A stretch of DNA of 64,000 nucleotides, taken from assembly GCF_026745355.1 (NCBI RefSeq), contig NC_079206.1, positions 39,497,779 to 39,561,778 of the forward strand. The letters are read 5' to 3'. This document shows positions 41,449-51,379 of the stretch, piece after piece. This DNA is from Beta vulgaris subsp. vulgaris. Lineage: Eukaryota > Streptophyta > Magnoliopsida > Caryophyllales > Amaranthaceae. The translations under genes and the position numbers were made by a program. Position 1 is the stretch's first letter. Each line of letters begins with the position of its first letter. Below the pieces are notes generated by a model. The model was not told where the DNA came from, did no database searches, and saw only the letters and a list, made by a program, of their open reading frames with translations.

Positions 41449-43932
41449 TATAACACCCCTGAATTTCGAGTGCTATATTAAATTAAATAATACTAAAATT
41501 CTATCGAAAATTCGACAGAGTTCCATTTGAAATATGGACTGCCTAAAATTTAACTTAGGACTGGCATCCGAATTATAAACCTTTTTCAACAAATCAGCAA
41601 TCCATATCCCAAATTCCCAACAACTCCACCCAGCTCAAATGCCAACGTAATTCATGTGTAATTACTCGAAATCCAAACGTGTTATTCCACGATTATTACG
41701 AGAATAATCACTAAGGAAAAACGACTTGTACCAAAACTAAATTATTAAAGCTTAATTTAAACTATTACAACCTAACCCAATAAAGATTTAGGTGGAAATA
41801 ATATTTGCAACCCTACATCTCAAAATTTTGATTATATATGATAAATGCACCAGAAAAGAACTATTATAACTATATTTACGCAAAACTAGTGGACGTTGCT
41901 CTCCGCCACACCCCGGCTCTAAGCCTTCATGTACCTGCATATATCAGGCATGTAGCATCAGCCAAACAGGCTGAGCAAGATTCAATACTGTAAAGCCAAA
42001 TACATATGCAGGTAGGATGCATTAATTATATCCTACAAATCATTTACTTTTGCAACCACAATACTTAATAAAAACATTATAAAATATTTTTCTTCATTTC
42101 TTTTCGAAACCGAATATTTTTCAATTTTCTTTGCTAAAATAATTTCTTACATAATCTTAGAATCATCAATCTATAGAATGGAATGAACTTTATTTCCCAT
42201 TGGGCTAGATAGGCCCTTCGAATAACTATTAGACAAAGACCCCTAGTTGCACACCCCCACAAATGGCCAAATTGTAGCAGAAGATCTAAGTCCGAGGTAC
42301 TGATCAACGTACCCCCCAACTATTATGTAATGTCGAGACGATCCTGACAAGGTTCCAATTCCTTAAGACACCACAAAGGCAATCCCAACCAGTTTAAAAA
42401 CATAAAACTATCCATAAATATTTTTCTGTAACTATTTTATAATTCAAGATTTGAAAACAAACTATCTATATCAGGAGGAACATCCTCCTATTCAAACCAA
42501 TCTCAACTCAAGAGAGATACATACCTTTATAGTCTTTTCTCGTAAATATGAAAGTTTTTGTTGAAATCTTATCTTTTGTAGACCTTTTTCGTAACTATTA
42601 AAGATTTGAGTAAGGAATCTCACCTTTCAAACTATAGCAACCCAACTAGCTCAGTCAATACGGCTCCCCAATAAAACCGGGATCTACAATATAAACATAC
42701 ATGTACTTAATAAGTATTACTAGATTTGGCTAAAATAGTTAATGAGTTTTTATTAAATTTAGTTTTATAAAACATCAACCCCCCTTTTTTTTATATTAAA
42801 GTAAGTATAACTAATTCTCATAACTTATTCACTTAAACCGCCATTTACCTTTCATTACCAAAGTAATTAATACCAACAATACTAAAATCTCCCTTAATTT
42901 ATATTAAATCAACATTAATATTCCTATTATACTTTAGACAATCAAAAGTCCATTAGAAAAAACATTTAAAAGAAAACATTGAAACTTAAAACATTCGAAA
43001 CTCACTATACTTTTTATGAATTTCAGCAGAAACTTAACATGGACATAACTTCCTCATTCGAGATCCAAATCAAGCGTTTCTTAAGCCTAAATTGGATAAA
43101 ATTTGAATACAAACAACTTTTGAGAAATGGTATTTTTGCTAAAAATGCCCAGAAACTGCTTGAAACTGTGCTTTACGAAACTGGCAGTAATTTATACGAA
43201 TTACACCACAATTCTCTTTGAATAATAAGTTTACTTAACATTCTATTAATCTAAACTAACTACTAAACACCTAAATAAACATTTTATTCATTCAATTCCA
43301 TAACCAAATAATTAAAATCAAAACCCCCAATTCAATTTCAAAAACATAAACCCTAACTTCATAATTTTAAAAGAAAAACTTAAATTAGTTGAGGAATTCA
43401 TCTTACCCACTAATATAGAAGATTGGGGATGAAAAATAACTTGCAAAGCGCCTCTAATACGAGCCCTAGACGCTCCAAATTACAGCAGCAACGAGCCCTT
43501 TTGCTCTCCCATTGCGTTGCCCACTTCTATGGTGTCACTTCTAGTGGCGGTTGTGGTTGCGATTGTCGGCAACGGTGGTAGTTGTGTGGTGAAGGAAGAA
43601 TAATGTTGAAGAACTTGAGAGAAGAAGATGGTGAAGATGTTGAAGGGTGGTGAAGAAGAACGTATATGTAAGTTTTCTTTGTGTTTTTTTTGTTTCTTTT
43701 TTTCTTTTCTTGTTTTCTTTTCCCTTTCCCCCCTTTTTACATATATGTGAGTATATTCCCTCTTACTACTATTATTAGTTAAATTACTCACTAAACTTAT
43801 CCCACTATAACCATATAAATTATTTACAAAGTAATTCCTAAAGATAAATGAATTTAATTATTAAATAAACTAAAATAAATGATATAGTTAATAAAATAAA
43901 TAATAAACCGTTTCAAACACTAGGGTGTTACA
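41449..43932 (-). mobile_element. Chromovirus-type gypsy 3' LTR (2,484 bp), minus orientation
   Basis: The + strand runs from TATAACACCCC (mutated TG) to AGGGTGTTACA, a terminal inverted repeat typical of Tekay/Del LTRs. The sequence to its right reads, on the minus strand, TTTTAAGGGGGGTAGAT, the polypurine tract next to the LTR. So it is the 3' LTR of a minus-strand element whose pol tail follows. It contains no coding. The small frames within it (for example 43480-43791) are chance. Confidence 0.75.
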
Positions 43933-43934
43933 AT

Positions 43935-43950
43935 CTACCCCCCTTAAAAT
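43935..43950 (-). promoter_or_regulatory. Polypurine tract of chromovirus element
   Basis: Minus-strand TTTTAAGGGGGGTAG directly before TGTAACACCC. A second copy lies at 49845-49860. Confidence 0.75.
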
Positions 43951-44465
43951 AAGTTTCGTCGTCGAAACTTGAAACAATTCTTAAACTCGTAGCGACAATC
44001 CTATCACTTTTCAAAACTTTAGCTCATTAACCTTATATGTTTAGCCAACTATCTATTATTAAAGTACGAAAGATAATAACTATATATTATCAAACTTCCA
44101 CATAAACTATCAACTAGCATACTCTCAACATGCCATTAACTTTCAAGTAGCTATACGATCAAACACTTATACAAGTCAAAATTATCTTTAAATACTAATA
44201 ATTGAAATGAAATCATACTAATTCCACCATCCCTAAAAGATTAGTTACGTCCTCGTAACTGTAAGCATACCTATTGAAATATTAGGTGGGAATATTGAGC
44301 TCGCATCGCATCCTCGGATTCCCAACTAAGCTCATCATCCTTGTGGTTCAACCACAATACTTTCACCAGTTTATAACTTCTCCATTCCGAGTTGCTCGAA
44401 CTTTACTATCGAGTATCTTCACAGGGACCTCAACATATGAAAGGTCATCTTCTAATGCTTGCCTG
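43951..44465 (-). pseudogene. Chromovirus pol C-terminus
   Basis: Minus-strand reading gives QALEDDLSYVEVPVKILDSK, then VKVLWLNHKDDELSWESEDA and MRAQYSHL, followed by a stop. This matches the chromodomain-like tail of Del/Tekay pol (P-V-x-I-L-D-x-K, V-K-V-L-W-x-N-H, W-E-x-E-x-x-M-R). The polypurine tract follows. The reading is cut at about 44465, where Ogre-like LTR sequence begins. Confidence 0.75.
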
Positions 44466-44966
44466 ATCATTCTATGAATATTATATGATTGTTCCTGCTT
44501 TTATCTCCCACATGTTATTTTTGCTAATGAAGACCTAAAGAACTCTTCTAACATTAATCAAATTAAGTTGGACAACCTGTTAGGTTCCCTGTAAATTGAT
44601 TGCATAATAACATGTCACTAAAAAAGTAGTATTTTTATGTGTTTTCTAAATCAATCTATAATGAAGCGATATTTAGTAGAGGCCAGTAATGGGCAACATA
44701 GTTCCTGACTAAGTTGTACCTTCACCCCCGTACTCAATCTTTGCTCACTTTGCCCATCTATGGAGTCATGACAGGAAAATCTACATTGGATAAGTCCCTA
44801 ATTTGTCCCTACGGTTTTCCCATATCCAATTAGTTTTATGATTCTTCCTAAAAAGAATTGTTGGCGACTTCTTTTAAAAACATATCTTTCAATAAAACCT
44901 TTACAGTGGGGTAGTCAAATCAAATATACGCTCACACCACGTAGGCGAAATAAAAACACACCTATA
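44466..44966 (+). mobile_element. Truncated 5' LTR of an Ogre/Tat-like element
   Basis: The block GATCATTCTATGAATATTAT to GTCACTAAAAAAGTAG is shared with 49382-49670 and 50371-50650. This copy continues to the primer binding site at 44969. The left part is missing at the chromovirus junction. Confidence 0.6.
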
Positions 44967-44968
44967 AT

Positions 44969-44987
44969 TTGGCGACTCCACTGGGGA
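44969..44987 (+). promoter_or_regulatory. Primer binding site, Ogre/Tat type
   Basis: TTGGCGACTCCACTGGGGA, the form characteristic of Ogre-like elements (tRNA-Arg type). Confidence 0.85.
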
Positions 44988-46580
44988 GGATTTTAAAAAA
45001 TTAATTTTTTTTAAATGAGTGGGGGAAATTTGAAAAATAATTTTCATTCTTATTTTATGCCTTAGAATAATATACAGTTTTGCATGTGCATAGATTTTAA
45101 TCAGCCACCATAAGGACAATCTACCTTGCCTCATTCAGACATGTTCTATGTGTGAGGTCACCCCCGGGGGGTTTGTGCTTTGTCCTTCCAAAAAGCTTAT
45201 AGAGCAATAGTGTTGGGTCTTAATCATAAGCAAACCTATCCAACCATGGCATTGTTCTCTTGTTCCTGACTTGAGACTGGAGTGTGTCTTACACGTGGCC
45301 AGTAAGCAGGGGTACGAAGCGTGGGATCAATCTCTTAGTCACGGGCCCTTTCAGCCTTAACCTAAATCTGACTAATATGTGAATGTAGAACTGGACTTTA
45401 GGTTGAAACTTTGCATCCATGTTATATGACATTTTCATATGATTGTAATTCTTGCATGTCACTATATTGTCAAATTGCCATTATTATGTGTCATTCCTAA
45501 GATCGCGTCGAACGAATAATTAACAAAATCGTCAATTACCCAATATGTCGCCTAAATTCCCGAAAAACGTGTCAAGGAGTAGTGCGCCAAGCGCATTAAG
45601 TTGCGCCTGGCGCACCACTCCCCCACCAGTACACGAATGTGTGGCGCACAGCAATGCTGTGTGGCACGCAGTCTGTGCGTCGCACATTTTTCGTCGATTT
45701 AGTCGTCGTAATGGACAATCCTACGTTTAGCCTTATTTTTGTCTGTCTGCATTCGCGTAAAAAAAATATGGTCATTTAGAAGTCTCACCTATTTTTGAAA
45801 AAAATCAATCTTTTCATGTAAGGTCGAGTCTCTCCTAAAAAGTGCATCTAAAGTGGCCATTGTAGAATTAGAGTTGTCATGCATGTCTACCTCTTCCCAC
45901 TTCATCCCTATTGTTCAAGTAACCTTTCCTATCAATCTTACTTTACCATATTTAATCAATTTCAAAATCTTACATTTATTAAAATCAATCCTAAACCTTC
46001 TTTTATTCCACCGTTTTACGAAAATATTTACCAATCATCATCATACCAGGACATTTCAATAAAAAATATATATTTTTTCAAAATTAATCCATCATCTTTT
46101 CCTAACAAAAGATAAATCAAGGGGTTCCTTTCAAAAATGAATTTCGAAAATTCAAATCCCAATCTAAACACCTTCAATCCAATACATTTCAATTCAATCA
46201 GTCTAATTCACTTGCATTCATTTTACACCCTTATGCATTAGAGTCCATTTTACATTCATATTAGGTCCGTCTAATTTGAGTCCATTCATTAGCATTAGAG
46301 TCGATCATAGGCCCATATAAGTATAGTTCAAGTCAAAGCTAAGCCCATTTGCATCTCTATATGAACCCTAGTCTATGTCAAGCCCTGTCTAAGTCTAATC
46401 CCATTTTATTCCATTCTAAGTCCAATCCTAGTCCAAGTCAAACCTATATGTCAATTCATATCCTAGGTCTAGTTTGCATCTCCATGTAAGCCCTAGTTAG
46501 TCTCCAGACTATAAAAATCGAGTCTTATGACTATAAAAGTTCATCCCTTAAATTCTAGCCTGCTTGCTTACCTGCAAGTT
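44988..46580 (+). other. Internal leader of the Ogre-like deletion derivative
   Basis: No gag or pol motif found. Contains a GCGCC-rich patch (45585-45680) and a region of short AGTCCATT/AGTCTAA phrases (46230-46470). The internal region between PBS and 3' polypurine tract is only about 2.2 kb. Confidence 0.55.
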
Positions 46581-46685
46581 CAAAGTCTAGCATTTCTTAA
46601 GACCATAGGCAATTTTTGTGTCTAGCCAGCTTGCTCGCCTGTAAATGAGCATTCCTTAAGGTCATAATGGCACTAAGCTGTTCGC

Positions 46686-46912
46686 TAGTTACAAATGTGG
46701 AGAGTGAGGTCACATGGCAATGGAATGCCCATGTGGTGCTCTCCACATTTGTAACAGTTACCACCATCTCCGCTGCTACCACCTAATGGGAATCCCCTTA
46801 CCATGTGACCTGACTCTCCACATTGGCCTCCGTTCCCACCACCTCTGCCGCTACCACCAGATGGGCATTCCTCTGCCGTGTGACCTCACTCTCCACATTT
46901 GTAACCAGTGTG
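46686..46912. pseudogene. Rearranged CCHC zinc-knuckle fragments (glycine-rich, GRP2/CSP-like)
   Basis: On +, 46691-46735 reads YKCGE, a stop, then GHMAMECP. On -, from 46912 down, YKCGE, a stop, and GHTAEECPSGG, then a Gly-rich spacer, QCGESGHMVRGFP, another Gly-rich spacer and CYKCGE. The C-x2-C-x4-H-x4-C knuckles with Gly-rich spacers resemble plant cold-shock-domain/GRP2 proteins. The two orientations face each other, giving an inverted repeat of about 45 bp. No complete gene is present. It lies inside the non-autonomous Ogre-like element. Confidence 0.6.
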
Positions 46913-47052
46913 TAGATTTTTAGGCTTGCATTTGTTGTTGGTCGAATTGCGGAAATGAAAAGGTCATTTAAGACCTATTTTCGCCTTTTCACGTCCAATT
47001 CGTACTTCTCGAGTCGTTTAATCTATAATTTTTTGTTTCCTCAACCTCAATC

Positions 47053-47152
47053 AAAGTGGGGTGGCGGTGGTGGTGGAACTCTATAGAGTCGTTCTCCGTC
47101 CCAACACCGTATAACTTTTGGTTTCCTGAACCTCAATCAAAGTGGGGGCTTC
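47053..47152 (+). repeat. Duplicated 3' end region with polypurine tract
   Basis: The phrase CCTCAATCAAAGTGGGG occurs at 47043-47060 and again at 47131-47147. The second leads directly into the LTR start at 47153, so it serves as the polypurine tract. Confidence 0.7.
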
Positions 47153-47753
47153 TGTAGACCCATATTCGTGTCTCCCTATTTAAGGATCCAATAATGAAAC
47201 ATATCATGATCTTAATTAGTCTGACCTAAGGGTAGAGCAGTCTGAAAAGTCATTCAAAACAATTTTGAAAAGTGTTAAAGCCCTATCTTAAAGCCCAATT
47301 AATAATTCATGATAATTAATTGTATTTGAGCCTAATTCTTTGAAAAGCCCAATTAGTTGATGATTAATTAATTAATTTTAATAAATAAATAAATATTTTC
47401 AAAAGATTTTATATTGTTAAAATCAGATTTTATCCTGTAAAATTAGATATCTGTAATTAAAGGATAAAAAAAATCTTTTAAACGTATTTTGAATAAAGCT
47501 GGCAAAGGCACGTTAGGAGTCAGGCTCGTGCGTCAGGCGCAGCTCTGTCCACCTGTGCCAGGTGCACCAATTCACACCTGCCACGTGGATTTCTGACTCA
47601 TTCAGAGTCTTGCATCAAGCGCAGGTCTCTACTTAAGACGCGAAATTTCTTTCTTATCTTTTTCAAAATACGTGCCACATGTACGCTTTTTACTAGGCAT
47701 GCCGCATCATGCACTTGACATGTCAGCTGCGCCAGGCGCAGTGTCGTTTTCTC

Positions 47754-47760
47754 TATAAAT
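47754..47760 (+). promoter_or_regulatory. TATA box in Ogre-like LTR
   Basis: TATAAAT, 600 bp into the LTR, followed by a probable transcript start region. Confidence 0.5.
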
Positions 47761-47917
47761 TAGTCTGATTCTCGTACAGATTAAGGACAGATTTTTCACA
47801 CCAAAAACACTTCGAACTCGACGAATATATTACGAACCTCTTACGAATTACAACACCCCCTATAAGAACTCATACCTTTCAAACACAAATACATTCAATC
47901 TACATACTTTCAAACAT

Positions 47918-49154
47918 CACTAGTGGAAAAAATCTCATATGATCCGGTCAAAATGGGCCTTACTGATGCGGTTTTTGATCACAACGGATGGGATAGCAGC
48001 AGTAAAATAAAATTTACTAATGCGATTCACAATCAGATCACAATATACTAACTGATCCGGTTTCTTCCACTGACCGCATCAGTTAGTGGGGATGAACAAT
48101 AAAAAAACGAGAAAGCAGAATCTGCTATAAACTCTGCTTTCTCGTTTTTCTCTTGGCTCATTATGACAAACATAAATGACAACAACTTACAAAAAATAAA
48201 TGAACGCGAAAATCAACATTAAACATTACATAAAATAAAAAAAAGCTGATCCAAAAAAATGAAAAAATAACATCCAAAAATCAACTCAGAAAAAGTGAAT
48301 GTTACAAAAATAAAAATAAAAAACTAACTAAAAACATATGAACAACCTTAGATATAATTACAAAAAATTACAATATAAATTAGAACATAAAAAAAAGAAC
48401 CCCATATCTAATTACGGAAATGAAATGAAAATCATTAAGAACAAAAATAGAAAAGGAACCTCAAACCATAGATCTAATTTATCCACTGTGAAATTTTTGT
48501 CAGATAACATCCAAAAATCAGATTAACATCCAGAATGAACCTCAAATTAAACCTCTAAATAACTAATCCAAAAAAAATAACACCTAAAAATTTCGTCGTC
48601 CTCCTTCTTCATTCGAACTGTGTTAGCATAATTCTGTCGTCCTTCTTCACTTTAGTTATAATTGCATCTTCTTCTTGAAGCTCTCAAATCGATCGCGTTG
48701 GGCTTGGGGGTGTTGGTGATTTGTTGACGGTGACGGGAGAGAGAAAAGGAGGCGTGGTTGATCCGGTGGGGTTGAAATTAAGTAGGAGTGCGAGAATTCC
48801 GGGCAGGAAAGGAGAGGACGACGGATGTTGTTGTTGTTGATGATGATCGGACGATGGATGATAGAGAAGAGGGTTTAGGGTTAAGGTTTTGTGGGGGAGG
48901 GCTATATTTATTAGGAGGTTAACTCGGCCAGCTGGGGAGTGGGGAGCGTTTGGGCCTAAATTGCTTTGGGGAAATAAACTGGTGCAGTTTGGAGAAAACC
49001 GGATTAGTTTATTTAACTGATTTGGTTCTTATCCAATCCGCATCAGTTTATTGACCCAAAAAATTGCGGACAAAATTAATTCAAATTTACTGATGCAGTT
49101 TTAGGAGAACTGCATCAGTTTGTTTGTGACATATAAGGTTTTTTTCTACTAGTG
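47918..49154. mobile_element. Complete non-autonomous CACTA element C (1,237 bp) with TSD CAT
   Basis: The left end is CACTAGTGGAAAAAATC and the right end is GTTTTTTTCTACTAGTG. The target duplication is CAT (47915-47917 and 49155-49157). Subterminal ACTGATGCGGTTT/ATCCGGT repeats occur at both ends (47940-48090 and 48980-49120). No transposase. A GGAGAGAGAAAAGGAGG-type purine block (48720-48900) resembles the interior of elements A and B, so the three form one family. Confidence 0.93.
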
Positions 49155-49670
49155 CATTAAGATTTTCACGCTTCACGATTGCTCGTCCCGAAAGTTGTGA
49201 ATCAGCCACGGTATAAACCTGAAGGTCCTTAAATAAATTCTCTATTTTTATATTGAAGTTACTAACTGTTTCTTTCCTGATGTAGATCTTTAATATAGAA
49301 TCGTCCTACTGTATATTCTAATCCTTTTTCTATACTTTATTTATATTATTATTATGCGTGCCTTTCATGTATATTATATGTCCGCCTGATCATTCTATGA
49401 ATATTATATGATTCTTTCTGCTTTATTGCTTTTATCACCGACATGTTATGTTTGCAAATCAAGACCTAAAAACTGCTCTAACATTAATCAAATTAATTTG
49501 GACAAACTGTTAGGTCCCCTGTAAATTGATTGCATAATAACATGTCACTAAAAAATAGTCTTTTTATGTGTTTCTTGAATCAATCTAGAGTAATTATTTT
49601 TAGGGTGTTTAAAGATATGTGATAAATCGATATTTAGTAGAGGCCCGCAATGGGCGACATATGTTGATAT

Positions 49671-49836
49671 ACACAATTTGGTGGAATAATTACTTGGACT
49701 AGTTTTTCAGTTCATTGGATGGGTTGGACCAGTTCGAACGGACTGATCGATTTTAGTATTGGGCTTTCGTGGGTTGGGCGAAAAAATCTGGCCCACGACA
49801 CACCCACCAATTTTACGGTTCAAGCCGAGCTGGAGT
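49671..49836. mobile_element. hAT element fragment, first copy
   Basis: ACACAATTTGGTGGAATAAT to CAAGCCGAGCTGGAGTG matches 50665-50826 closely. It stops abruptly at 49836, where chromovirus sequence resumes. Confidence 0.65.
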
Positions 49837-50651
49837 GTTACAATCTACCCCCCTTAAAATAAGTTTCGTCCTCGAAACTTGAAACAATTCTTAAACTCGT
49901 AGCGACAATCCTATCACTTTTCAAAACTTTAGCTTATTAACCTTATATGTTTAGCCAACTATCTATTATTAAAGTACGGAAGATAATAACCGTATATTAT
50001 CAAACTTCCACATAAACTATCACACTAGCATACTCTCAACATGCCATTAACTTCCAAGTAGGATCAAACACTTATACAAGTCAAAATTATCTTTAAATAC
50101 TAAGAACTGAAATGAAATCATACTAATATATTCCACCATCCCTAAAAAATTAGTTACGTCATCGTAACTGTAAGCATACCTATTGAAATATTAGGTGGGG
50201 ATATTGAGCTCGCATCGCATCCTCGAATTCCCAACTAACCTCATCGTCCTTGTGGTTCGACCACAATACTTTCACCAGTTTAACTTCTCCATTCCGAGTT
50301 GCTCAAACTTTACTATCGAGTATCTTCATAGGGACCTCAACATATGAAAGGTCATCTTCTAATCCTTGCCTGATCATTCTATGAATATTATATGACTGTT
50401 CCTGCTTTTATCTCCCACATGTTATTTTTGCTAATCAAGACCTAAAGAACACTTCTAACACTAATCAAATTAAGTTGGACAACCTGTTAGGTTCCCTGTA
50501 AATTGATTGCATAATAACATGTCACTAAAAAAATAGTATTTTTATGTGTTTCTTGAATCAATCTAGGCTAATTATTTTTAGGGTGTTTAAAGATATGTAA
50601 TGAATCGATATTTATTAGAGGCCCGCAATGGGCGACATAGTTCCGGACTAT
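49835..50651. repeat. Second copy of the chromovirus tail and Ogre LTR block
   Basis: Repeats 43925-44712 (from GTGTTACAATCTACC through the chromovirus pol tail to the Ogre-like LTR block). It keeps the same chimeric junction (near 44465 and 50370). This copy lacks the chromovirus LTR on its left. The first copy has a roughly 28-bp deletion near 44660. Confidence 0.85.
49861..50370 (-). pseudogene. Chromovirus pol C-terminus, duplicate copy
   Basis: The same minus-strand motifs as at 43951-44465 (a VKVLW-like stretch and WEFEDAMRAQYPHL-like tail), with small differences including a 2-bp loss near 50281. The polypurine tract lies at 49845-49860. Confidence 0.7.
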
Positions 50652-50655
50652 GTTG

Positions 50656-50886
50656 ATATACACAATTTGGTGGAATAATTACTTGGATTAGTTTTTCAGT
50701 TCATTGGATGGGTTGGACCAGTTTGAACGGACTGATCGATTTTAGTATCGGGCTTTTGTGGGTTGTGCGAAAAAATATGGCCCACGACACACCCACCAAT
50801 TTTACGGTTCAAGCCGAGCTGGAGTGGACTTTTCGTGGGCTCAGCCCACGACATAAGAGGTGAGACGGGCTGGGTTGGCATCTCTA
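50656..50886. mobile_element. hAT element fragment with right terminus
   Basis: Ends GGCATCTCTA, the inverse of TAGAGATGCC, matching the hAT termini at 8940 and 52425. The left end is missing. It lies about 105 bp upstream of the ORP gene TATA box. Confidence 0.7.
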
Positions 50887-50991
50887 GATTATTGGCCGCC
50901 AAATGGGATTGATTAACGGTCAAACTCGTCATCTGTTGCGTGGCATAGACGACTTGGACTAGTAAATTAGATTAACCTTGCCAAGTGCCAA

Positions 50992-50997
50992 TATAAA
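50992..50997 (+). promoter_or_regulatory. TATA box of the ORP gene
   Basis: TATAAA in CAATATAAAGT, 270 bp before the ATG, followed by a CTCTCTCTCTC leader. The CT-rich 5' untranslated region is typical of plant genes. The start site, about 30 bp downstream, is inferred. Confidence 0.7.
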
Positions 50998-51019
50998 GTC
51001 CCTCTCTCTCTCTTCCAAT

Positions 51020-51266
51020 TTAGACTTCAAACAGAAGAACCGCCAACCAGCGCAACAACACCCAATTTCATCGCTGTTCTTAGCTCAAAAGTTCAATCTC
51101 TCTCTCCTTTCCCAATTATTTAATCTCCTCTCTCTTTCTACTCTAATCGTCCTTTAATCTCTCTCCTAATTTCTGATTCTCTCACCTCTACCTCTAACAC
51201 AAGTGTTTTTAATAGTTGCCAGAATTGTGAACGAAATTAAGCTGTGATTTAGCTTTACTTACACAG
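51020..51266 (+). other. 5' untranslated leader of the ORP gene
   Basis: Pyrimidine-rich leader between the TATA box and the ATG at 51267. It ends TTTACTTACACAG just before ATG, which could be the acceptor of a leader intron, but no clear donor was chosen. Confidence 0.5.
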
Positions 51267-51379
51267 ATGGCACCCACAGATCCCAAGCAAGTTGTGGGTA
51301 GTAGTAGTGGTGGATTCTTCGCTTCAATCGCGTCTACTTTATCTACTTTTAGCACTGCTATGCACAAATCTGTTAATGG
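51267..51379 (+). CDS. ORP3: ORP exon 1
   Basis: Starts at the ATG in ACAGATGGC and codes [38 protein letters not shown]. It ends in phase 2 (AATGG) at donor GTATGATC. FFAS and AMxKSVNG are shared with plant ORP3 proteins. Confidence 0.9.

Larger units (their letters stand above)
47153..49670 (+). mobile_element. 3' LTR of the Ogre-like element, interrupted by CACTA C
   Basis: Starts TGTAGACCCATATTCG after the polypurine tract. Contains GCGCCAGGCGC-rich segments and a CTATAAAT TATA box at 47753-47760. It is split by CACTA C at 47918-49154 and continues to the block shared with the 5' LTR (49382-49670). The end is lost at a hAT fragment, so the exact 3' boundary is not seen. Confidence 0.65.

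Noticed and set aside
43480..43791. 103-aa minus-strand frame
   Set aside because: Lys/Glu-rich low-complexity translation within the chromovirus LTR, without a domain.
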